The notes beneath the pieces were generated by a model. That model was not told the DNA's origin, searched no databases, and worked only from the letters and a program-made list of their open reading frames with translations. The position numbers were made by a program, and so were the translations under genes. Positions 1-7,131 of a DNA stretch of 27,545 nucleotides are shown here, piece after piece. The stretch lies in assembly GCA_036939975.1 (NCBI GenBank), contig JALLPB010000054.1, positions 1 through 27,545 on the forward strand, read 5' to 3'. Source of the stretch: Cyclostephanos tholiformis. Taxonomy: Eukaryota > Bacillariophyta > Thalassiosirophyceae > Thalassiosirales > Thalassiosiraceae. How positions within the stretch are numbered: position 1 is the stretch's first letter; every line of letters begins with the position of its first letter.

Positions 1-222
1 CGAAAAACTCCTCTGAAAATGGAATTAGTATATGTTGACGAGTCTTTCTACGCTATCTAATTCCTAAAACCTTTGCCCCATAGATAACTAATGCATCAAT
101 TGATATAAGTTCGGTAGTAGGTACGATACAGACACAACAGACATAGGTAATACCACGATCGTCTTTTCGAAACGTACATCGCCGCTCCGGCGGCTCCGGA
201 GCCCATCGTGGGATTCAAAATA
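1..222. other. upstream region of the GT61 gene
   Basis: Non-coding by my reading. It should hold the 5' UTR and promoter of the + strand glycosyltransferase gene. Bases 1-60 are open in frame +1 and end in TAA, which could be the last 19 codons of a gene outside the window, but nothing in those residues is recognisable and 20 open codons are expected by chance. The stretch just before the start codon (178-204) is GC-rich with a short CGGCTCCGG repeat. Confidence 0.4.
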
Positions 223-2703
223 ATGACCCGTCGTCTCGCATCCGCTCTCGTGGGATTAATCGCGTGTTCCGCATCGACGATGCTGTTGTTGCTATCGACG
301 AGCTTTTCGACTCGCGACGACGCCAAGTGGACGGGGGGGGGTCATGACACGACACCCCCCCCGCATGGCGAGGATGCGGAATACGATTATATCACGGGGA
401 GCGGCGCGCCGTATCATCCGATCGACGAATTCAGAATCATCGGGAGGTACGACGAATGGTCGGGAGGGCGGATTGGGAGCAACGATGGACTGAATGAATC
501 TATGGTACTGGGGGGAGAGGCAGGAGGAGCAAATAAGGCACGAAAAGGAGGGAAGGCTGACAGCGACGATGACCCCAGACGACCGAAAAAAAGACCCAAG
601 GGGGAGAAATGGCACGGTTGGGACGGACATTTCCATGGTACTCAACCTCCGAAGAATGAATGGTGGAGAAATTCGAACAATTGTTTCGCCGTGGACAACA
701 TTTGTCACCGCAGGAAGGACAATGAATGGTTTTATTATCCCAGACGGAGTGGTGGTGATCCGTTCCAACCGAACATGGAGTTGAAAAGCGCCCCAGCAAA
801 ATATGACGGAGGCACCAATTCAGGTGAGAGGAGGATCTCCATCAAGGTCTCCTCCTCTTCTATTTTGGAACCGACGGAAATAAGTTACGAGGAGGATGGT
901 AATGCGTTTGTCGAAAATGACAGTAACAAAACTAGGTGTCAAATATCCTCGAGGAGACATGTTGTGGTGCAGTCCATGTTCAATGATATGATTGGAGAAT
1001 TTTATTCGCGTTCGTTACTAGGATTGTACCGTATCATGAAGGAGGGCGCGGATGCGAATCGGACTAACGATGGTATATTGCCGTGGGAGGAGGACATTCA
1101 GTTTTACGCTCACATAGCGTACGGGAACAAGATCATGTTAGATGGGCATAAATTGCTGTTGAGCGGGATGTTGTCGAATCCCGATTCTCCGCCTCCCAAA
1201 TCATTCCTAGATTTGTTCGTGCCAACTGGGGTCGAACATGACAGCGATGATTGTCAATGTTACGACAAGATGGTATTTTGTGGATACGACGTTTACACGC
1301 ACCACAACAATGTGCTGAGTAAGGATCTGGAGCCCGCGGTTGACGTAGAAGACAGTTATGAAATCAATGCGTCCGTCAATCGTTCATTCAAATATGATCC
1401 CACGACCAAATATACACTATGGTCGTCGAATTCTATTGATGGAGGCGTCGACATGGCCATATGTGGAAGGTCGAACATCTTAGACGGAGGGGAGTATGCG
1501 TGCCAGGAATGGAACGGACTGAGATCGCATCTGGGTGCTAATGTGTTGCGGCACTACTCAACACTAGAGGGAGATATCGCGAATAAGCGGAGGGAATATC
1601 TGTTGAAAATTGGCTTCATCGACAAAGACTACAGTGGAAACACGAAAGAATTCACCGTTATAGGACTAACACAACGAACATACAGGCGCTCTTGGATCAA
1701 CCTGCCTGATATTTTAGAGAAATGCAACGCAGCTGCATTCGAACGAGTGATATGCGTGGAGGTGAACGTGGAGAAGACGTCATCGCCTTTTGAACAACTG
1801 ATTCTACATCGTTCTCTTGATGTGATGATCGGAGTTCACGGTGCCCAGCTAACTCAGGCAGTACTGCTCCCTCCGCATGCACACGTTTTGGAGCTCCTCC
1901 CGTGGATTACTGATTACATACGTAAGGCCGACAATATGAACATTGAATTTAGGTACCATTATTGCTTATTCAAAATCTCAATCGAGTTTCTGTTCTCATT
2001 TCAGGAGGAGATTGGGTCAGGACTACCCACGTGGTTACTCCTCTTGGCGTTATCTTTCATAATACAGATTTGAAGTAAGTTCAAGTACGGATTTGTGCCG
2101 TTCTATTTACTTTTCCTGGCCAATCAATCCATAAATCTCTCGTTACGTCCAAGCCATCTCGGTTACTCACTTGATCGGAGCAGTGTTCCTCTGTGTGAGG
2201 GTGTACCTCAAGATCAAGAAGAAAGCTGCTTTCTCAGGCGGAGGAAACAGTTCATCTGGGATAACAGAGACTTCATTGTAGAAAGCGGTATAATTTTGCG
2301 TTACATCGAGAAATTTGTTTTGTTAGTTCGGGGAAAAGAAAGGACTTGTAACGAGCTAAAGGATGCCCTGGACGACAGGTTCGTCATATACAACACCTGG
2401 TGTGTAAAACCGAATTACTGGTTTCCTGGATCTTGGGAAGGAGTAAAAGACTGCATATATGGATCGGGATATCCGATTGATCACACTGACTCGGCCAAAA
2501 AAGATGCATATCTGTTCGATGAGAGAGAAGCCTGCTGCGCTGCATATCAACTTTTGTGTCAATCAGAAACGCATGATTTGCAACAATCTCCGCAGAACAC
2601 AACACTTTCATTATGGCACAATTACCATCCTAGGACAAAGCGAGCAAAAAAACGAAAGATGAAAAGTAACATTTTGGCAGACCAGTCTTTCGTTCAAACA
2701 TAG
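223..2703 (+). CDS. GT61 family glycosyltransferase (DUF563, EOGT/xylosyltransferase-like) with Cys-rich C-terminal module
   Basis: Three exons by my model: 223-1921, 2005-2074 and 2154-2703 (772 codons). Intron 1 has donor GTAAGG and acceptor TTTCAG, intron 2 donor GTAAGT and acceptor CCAAG. Splicing restores the conserved GT61 stretch GDWVRTTH...TPLGVIFHNTDLNHLGY, which no single frame contains. The protein is probably a type II Golgi enzyme: a signal anchor spans about residues 4-25 and a low-complexity stem follows. The GT61 catalytic region includes LTQRTYRRSWIN and, near residue 536, GVHGAQLT, the usual nucleotide-sugar-binding region. Known GT61 members transfer xylose, arabinose or GlcNAc to glycoproteins or polysaccharides; the donor here cannot be read. 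The last 100 residues (W..W..C....YP...YLF...CC.....C) resemble a Cys-rich motif common in secreted diatom proteins. The upstream GTG at 208 is in frame but is not a credible eukaryotic start. Confidence 0.82.
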
Positions 2704-2820
2704 AGATGACACATCTATTACTACATATGCGTCTCGGCGATCCATCAGCCGCGTAGCATCTCTTCATCTTTTGTACAAATTCTCCATAGCAAAATAGTTT
2801 GAGAAGCACAAGATTAAACC

Positions 2821-4707
2821 TCATGAGCGCTTTTTCGCTTCCCTAGCCTCCCGTCTTTTTTGAAAACGCAGCGCAACGCCGGCGACCTTCGTCCTCACTG
2901 GAGAGGGCAGTCTTGAAACCGCACTCGTCGCCTTGTCCCTGCCCCACCTCCTAAGCAACTTCAACACGTCCCTGATCCTGACCCTGCTCGACCTGCCGTC
3001 CCCGTCGGTTGCAATTGTCGACGATTTCGTGTTTGAATTCCTCTCCAGTACCCTCCTAGCCGTGGGTGCCCACTCCCTCGAGAGACTCCACGGAATCTCT
3101 AGCCGGTCCGACAATCCCTTGATCAATATGCTGCTCCTACCCACCAATACAAGATCCTGGGGGAAGGACTTCAGTGCGCTCACGGGCGAATTCGGCGACA
3201 GCTCGCCCTTATCGTACCCCCCCGGCAGCGTTCCCACGCTACCATCGAATAGCCACATGGCGACGGCGGCGGGTCCCTCGGGGGGTGCATCGTCCGCGAG
3301 CTCGACCCCGAGTTCCAACGCGAGGTTGCCGATCCTCTCGAGGTCGGCCGGATCGTCGTCGCTAACGCGCCCGTCTAACGCGAGCATGACCTTCGCCAGT
3401 GTCTCGCGCGCCCTACCCCCGATTTGCTTCACCTGTCCGAAGTCGATAAGACCTATCCTGCCATCGTCGAGTACGAATATGTTACCCGGATGCGGATCCG
3501 CGTGGAAGAAACCGGTCTCGAGGATGCACCTGCCGAAGACGTCCGTGAGTCCCCGTAGCAACTTCCTACCGAATAACTGCGCCTCCGGACTATCGGGCTT
3601 GATACCCCTCCTCGACAGCTCCTCCGCGGCGCGACTTAACGGCACCCCCTCGAGGTAATCCATAACCAAGACCCTCCTGCTCACCAAGCCCTGGACCGGA
3701 CGGGGCATTACGATCGGGCATTCGCACGTCAATCCTGTATCAGGATCCCTGGATATTGTCTCACGTATTCTATCCATCGCCACCGCCTCGGCTAAGAAAT
3801 CGAATTCGTCCGCTAACTGCTTCTCCAATTCGCAGAATACCGTGTAATAGTCCAACGGTAAATTGTCGCCGAAGGTCTTCGCGATGGCCTTGAGGTTGGC
3901 TATGTCCCCCATGAGCTTGCTCTCGATGCTCGGACGTTGGACCTTGACCGCCACGACCCTCGAGCCGTATTTTTCCGTCAATACCGCCCTATGGACCTGA
4001 GCCACGCTCGCGGATCCCAGGGGCACTTCGTCGAATTCCGCGAATATGTCATCGAATTTCTCCCCCCTGACTAGCAATTCCTTCGATATCACGGCTCGTA
4101 TCAATTCCGAAGGCAACGGATCGACGTTGTCCGTGAACATCGATAGCGCGTCGGTATACTCCTGGGGGAAGAGATCCCGTCGACTCGCGATGATCTGCGC
4201 GGTCTTGACGTAAAATCCCTTGAGGGACGTTATGGTATCCGCGAGCTTCCGAGCCCCCCCGGCGTGCATGTCGTTCCACACCCTCTCTTTCTCGTCGGGG
4301 GTTAGGGGCACGCCCGTGAATGCCTCCTTGACGCGCAATTCGGCATCCTTGGAATAGTACGACAGGACTATGGGTATCGCCGAGGACCAGAATTTCGCGG
4401 CTCGCTCGAGTCGTTGGACCGTCGTCAGCGGCGGGGGGAAATCGAAGACGATCGCGGATGGAACCGTCGCCTCGGGAGAGGCCGATGATGAAGACGATGA
4501 AGGAGAGGACGTCGACGACGACGAGGCGTTCGCGATGATGCCACCGAAAATCGCGGAGGGGCGCGTGTGGTGGGTGGGGGGGGATCGGGCACGTCGTCCC
4601 ATCGACGACGGCGGCGAAAACGCGCGAGTTGGGACGACGTTGGGTAGGAGGACGCAGCAGGGCGCCGTTATCGCCGCCACCGTCAGGATCAACCGTCTAT
4701 GTGCCAT
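2821..4707 (-). CDS. ABC1/UbiB (ADCK) atypical kinase, probably plastid-targeted
   Basis: Intronless, 628 residues. ABC1 kinases regulate prenylquinone and lipid metabolism in mitochondria and plastids. The N-terminus (hydrophobic residues about 6-24, then TRAFSPP at 27-33) fits a stramenopile bipartite presequence, a signal peptide cleaved before Phe followed by a Ser/Pro-rich transit peptide to about residue 80. Family motifs occur in order: KTAQ (168-171, in place of KxGQ), the Ala-rich-type loop PLGSASVAQVH (229-239), the VAVK lysine (255), EFDFLAEA (301-308), VLVMDY (346-351), the catalytic HADPHPGN (402-409) and the metal-binding IDFGQ (421-425). The C-terminal tail is basic. The invariant Gly of KxGQ is Ala here. 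It is convergent with the GT61 gene, 117 bp apart. The start is the only ATG giving the presequence. I infer plastid location from the presequence, not from the kinase domain. Confidence 0.92.
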   Translation of the reverse strand: MAHRRLILTVAAITAPCCVLLPNVVPTRAFSPPSSMGRRARSPPTHHTRPSAIFGGIIANASSSSTSSPSSSSSSASPEATVPSAIVFDFPPPLTTVQRLERAAKFWSSAIPIVLSYYSKDAELRVKEAFTGVPLTPDEKERVWNDMHAGGARKLADTITSLKGFYVKTAQIIASRRDLFPQEYTDALSMFTDNVDPLPSELIRAVISKELLVRGEKFDDIFAEFDEVPLGSASVAQVHRAVLTEKYGSRVVAVKVQRPSIESKLMGDIANLKAIAKTFGDNLPLDYYTVFCELEKQLADEFDFLAEAVAMDRIRETISRDPDTGLTCECPIVMPRPVQGLVSRRVLVMDYLEGVPLSRAAEELSRRGIKPDSPEAQLFGRKLLRGLTDVFGRCILETGFFHADPHPGNIFVLDDGRIGLIDFGQVKQIGGRARETLAKVMLALDGRVSDDDPADLERIGNLALELGVELADDAPPEGPAAVAMWLFDGSVGTLPGGYDKGELSPNSPVSALKSFPQDLVLVGRSSILIKGLSDRLEIPWSLSREWAPTARRVLERNSNTKSSTIATDGDGRSSRVRIRDVLKLLRRWGRDKATSAVSRLPSPVRTKVAGVALRFQKRREAREAKKRS

Positions 4708-5286
4708 GGTTTGGCTATTGACAGCAACATAAAATTCCCTCCCCCCTTTTTTCTTTCTGACACGTCACCGCTCTCCCTCATCTCCCACGACGGACAGAGC
4801 ATCAGGAGCCCTTTTTTTTTGTCCTGCTCCACAAAATATTGTTTCTCTTCATCATGAGCAAAAAGAACAAGCATTAATATGGATTCAATCAACGGCGACA
4901 ATTTTTATAATGAGGAACTATTAAAGGTAACCATCACTCATCAGTTTGGGCAGAAAACCTTTTGCTTGAGGAGGGAGAAATGGATGAGACGTGTACCCTC
5001 ACGTCTATATTTGAGGGACATGAAGACTGTGAGGGTTGGACAAGACTGCGTGCGGTGATCATTCTCAGGAAGATGAGCAAGTATCCCAACAGATGGTCAA
5101 CAAAAGCCTGGATGATGTCCACACAACCACCTTGGATGTGGGGGAGACCCAGCTTTGATGTCGTCAGTGGCTGCGGACGTAGCATTATGCAGCTTTCTGG
5201 AAATGAGACATACCATTAGTTGGTATCTCTGAACAAGTGAGTTTATGCCATGTGTCATCACCTTGGCAAGGCAAAAGTATCCCAGG
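4708..5286. other. intergenic region upstream of ABC1 kinase; no recognisable gene
   Basis: The proximal part (4708-4800, C/T-rich on the + strand) is the likely promoter and 5' UTR of the ABC1 gene. Between 4934 and 5219 both strands stay open for about 80 codons, but neither translation has a recognisable domain or gene-like features. Bases 5245-5286 are an open + frame that continues in register on the far side of the LTR element (see 6491). A good donor-like GTGAGT lies at about 5236. It may be the remains of a gene. Confidence 0.4.
5282..5286. repeat. target-site duplication CCAGG, left copy
   Basis: CCAGG directly before the TG of the left LTR, repeated exactly at 6486-6490 directly after the CA of the right LTR. 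Five bp is the usual Ty3/gypsy and Ty1/copia duplication length. Confidence 0.75.
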
Positions 5287-5437
5287 TGTTGTATGCTTGA
5301 ATGCGCGATTACAAGTTTTATTTATGTAAATATCGCTGAGCTAGAAAGTAGAATCTTTAAATCAATTAAGAATCAACAATCAATCCAAAAACTAAGAAGC
5401 CAAGTAAAGAATTCTAGTCCAAGATAAGCTAAGGATA
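5287..5437 (+). repeat. 5' LTR of the small element
   Basis: Starts TGTTGTATGC and ends GGATA; it aligns along its whole length with 6337-6485. The expected terminal CA has decayed to TA. Confidence 0.78.
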
Positions 5438-5450
5438 TTTTGATCAAAAT
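5437..5450 (+). other. palindrome at the primer-binding position of the small element
   Basis: A perfect 14-nt palindrome, ATTTTGATCAAAAT (16 nt if flanking T and A are counted), beginning at the last base of the left LTR. A normal PBS starts with TGG, complementary to a tRNA 3' CCA; none is seen here. The same 16-nt stretch (palindrome minus its first base, plus AAC) sits at the same place in the larger element. Confidence 0.6.
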
Positions 5451-6323
5451 AACTAGTAAGCCCCTGGACAGAACAAGAACGAATCTTTAAGGAAGCCCAT
5501 TTGGCTTAAAGACACCTTGTTGAACTGACAGAAATCAGTTCAGAATCGTTTCCAAGTCCAAAGAAAAGATCCGGACCAGAAATCCAAAACAAAGCAAGGC
5601 AAACCAGAAATCCAGTGAGCCAAGGAAAGAATCATGGCCAAATCAATTGCTTTCAAGTATGAAATCTAGAATTCCACAAATCTTCCACAGATCACAATCA
5701 AATGCACTGATGCGGATGGGAAAGAAACCAAAATGAGTGCTTGATTTTAATTGATGGAACCCAACACAAAGTCTTGATTCAGACATTTGAGACAATCTTG
5801 GTATTAGGGAATCACTACAATTGGAAAGAAGGAAAAGAAATGCTTTATTACCAGAACTAGCAGATCCTTTGCAGGATTAATCGTGCAAATGCACACACAA
5901 AACAAACAAAAGAAAATCTTGTCAAGAGCAAAGGCAAGTGCAGCAAAGGAGAAAAGAAAGAAAAAGAAAAGGAAGAGAGTGCAAAGATTTGTTGGCACAA
6001 GGGTCACAATTATGCATGGCAAGACTGGCAAAACAGTCCCATTTCCAAGAATTTCTCTGACAAGTCATACACTAAGATCCCAGCAAGTGAGAGATATGAG
6101 AATGATTTTGCAAAGAAGGCCGAGAAGTTGGCTAAAGAGGAATAGGAAGCTAAGAAGAAAATCTCAGTCAAGAAGATGATTTTCATGCTAATTCAAAGAG
6201 ACGAAGACACCAATAGTCAAGATTAAAAATGAAGAAAAATTTGATTTGGATTATTCACCCAATGAAGAAGATTATTAAGTAAGTGCAGCATCCAATGAAG
6301 TTCTTAAGGTCAAGCACTCAAGA

Positions 6324-6336
6324 CCATGGGGGAGGA
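6324..6336 (+). other. polypurine tract of the small element
   Basis: CCATGGGGGAGGA immediately upstream of the right LTR, the position from which plus-strand DNA is primed. It is identical, base for base, to the tract at 22968-22980 (opposite strand) in the gypsy element. Confidence 0.7.
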
Positions 6337-6485
6337 TGTCGTGTGCTTGAATGTGCAATTACAAGTTTTATTTATTTAACCATCACTAGAGCTAGTAAGT
6401 AGAATCACAATTAAATCAATTAATCAACAATCAATCAAACAACTAAGCCAACTAAAGAACTCTAGTCCAAGATGAGCTAAAGACA
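6337..6485 (+). repeat. 3' LTR of the small element
   Basis: Starts TGTCGTGTGC and ends AGACA, keeping canonical TG...CA ends. It is directly preceded by the polypurine tract and followed by the CCAGG duplication. Confidence 0.8.
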
Positions 6486-6490
6486 CCAGG
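6486..6490. repeat. target-site duplication CCAGG, right copy
   Basis: An exact repeat of 5282-5286 at the outer edge of the right LTR. Confidence 0.75.
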
Positions 6491-6736
6491 GTATCGTTGC
6501 AACAATTCACGACTTTGGACGATATCGGCAGCAATAAGGCATGGAAAAAGACTGGCCAAACTTTGCTTGAGGGTCAAACAAAAATCCGTCAACAGATGTG
6601 CTCCGAATTATCAACAGGTCAACAACTGTTTGGTCCCGACACAGATTTTCTAAGGTCTCTCCATATCCCACTTCCAATTGAGAGATACGTTAAGTTTTCT
6701 GTTCGAATGTTGCGATTTCTTCATGCTAAACGATAA
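6491..6736 (+). pseudogene. short open frame interrupted by the LTR element; function unknown
   Basis: From 6491 the + strand is open to TAA at 6734-6736 (about 81 codons). If the element and one CCAGG copy are set aside, this frame joins in register with an ATG-initiated frame at 5245-5286, giving about 95 codons in total. I recognise no domain: the product is hydrophilic and Gln/Lys-rich near the middle (EGQTKIRQQ) with a basic C-terminus. The join in frame has a one-in-three chance of being coincidental. The frame ends one base before a perfect 13-bp hairpin. It may be a small gene, the last exon of a larger one, or noise. Confidence 0.3.
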
Positions 6737-6737
6737 A

Positions 6738-6768
6738 GGCTGGCGTTTATTTCACATAAACGCCAGCC
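6738..6768 (+). other. perfect 13-bp stem-loop
   Basis: GGCTGGCGTTTAT, loop TTCAC, then the exact reverse complement. It begins one base after the stop codon at 6734-6736. It does not match the histone 3' stem-loop (6-bp stem, 4-nt loop). It is too short for a typical pre-miRNA. It could be an RNA 3'-end element or the centre of a small inverted-repeat element. Confidence 0.6.
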
Positions 6769-7131
6769 CCATTCAATTTAGTTTATTGAACTTGAAATAA
6801 GAGGATCCAATTCTTCCGTTTTGAGGGAGGTCCTCTGTGCCGCTACATATTTAAGAGGGGATAATTTAATCACTCAGCAGAACTGTGAACCTGAATGTTG
6901 TTAAGTAAGTTATGCAATGTTATGAAGAACTTTCGTAGATGACTACAAAGACACAATAGAGATAGTTGGCAGCAGAACTGATAAGGATCGCGTAGAACCA
7001 AACTGAACTTGGATGTTGAGTAACACAAGATGGATAGTTGGCAATGATAGAACTGAAAAGGTTCGATCAAAACAAGACACAAGTGAATAAAACTAGGATG
7101 CATCATAATGGGCAGCCATTAAAAACAGGGA
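6769..7131. other. intergenic, degenerate tandem repeats downstream of the AGC kinase
   Basis: No gene seen. From about 6874 to 7070 three imperfect copies of a unit of roughly 70-90 bp can be traced by the words GATAGTTGGCA (6961, 7033), CAGAACTG (6877, 6972 and nearby) and GATGTTG/AATGTTG. The distal part (7070-7131) should carry the 3' UTR of the minus-strand kinase. Confidence 0.4.

Larger units (their letters stand above)
5287..6485 (+). mobile_element. non-autonomous, degenerate LTR retroelement (TRIM/LARD-like) with a gag remnant
   Basis: A 1.2-kb element bounded by two LTRs (5287-5437 and 6337-6485), flanked by CCAGG duplications. Downstream of the left LTR is a palindromic ATTTTGATCAAAAT, and just before the right LTR a polypurine tract (6324-6336). 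Both are identical to the corresponding sites of the Ty3/gypsy element at 22829-27545, so the two belong to one lineage although their LTRs differ. The interior is only about 0.9 kb and has no RT, protease or integrase. Its translation is broken, but pieces such as LIQTFETILVLG, a Lys-rich run (about 5900-5975) and a degenerate CWHKGHN..W at about 5985-6020 look like the end of a Gag capsid and a zinc-knuckle remnant. The LTR copies are roughly 80-85% alike by eye, so the insertion is old. Confidence 0.8.

Noticed and set aside
1..60. Possible C-terminal end of an upstream gene (open frame to TAA)
   Set aside because: Only 19 codons with no recognisable motif; expected by chance.
208..222. 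GTG at 208 as start of the GT61 gene
   Set aside because: Eukaryotic gene; the first in-frame ATG is 223 and gives a proper signal anchor.
1953..2020. Alternative intron (donor GTACCA 1953, acceptor GGTCAG 2020) in the GT61 gene
   Set aside because: It also reaches the right frame, but the donor is weak and the conserved GDWVR would be lost; GTAAGG 1922 to TTTCAG 2004 keeps it.
2933..3658. 241-codon + strand frame opposite the ABC1 kinase
   Set aside because: Shadow of the GC-rich kinase coding strand; Ser/Leu/Pro-rich with no domain.
4934..5219. Overlapping 80-codon frames on both strands
   Set aside because: Neither translation matches a family I know; open on both strands suggests composition, not coding. 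Left as unexplained sequence.
6738..6768. Histone-type 3' stem-loop
   Set aside because: Stem is 13 bp with a 5-nt loop rather than 6 bp with 4 nt, and the preceding frame is not a histone.
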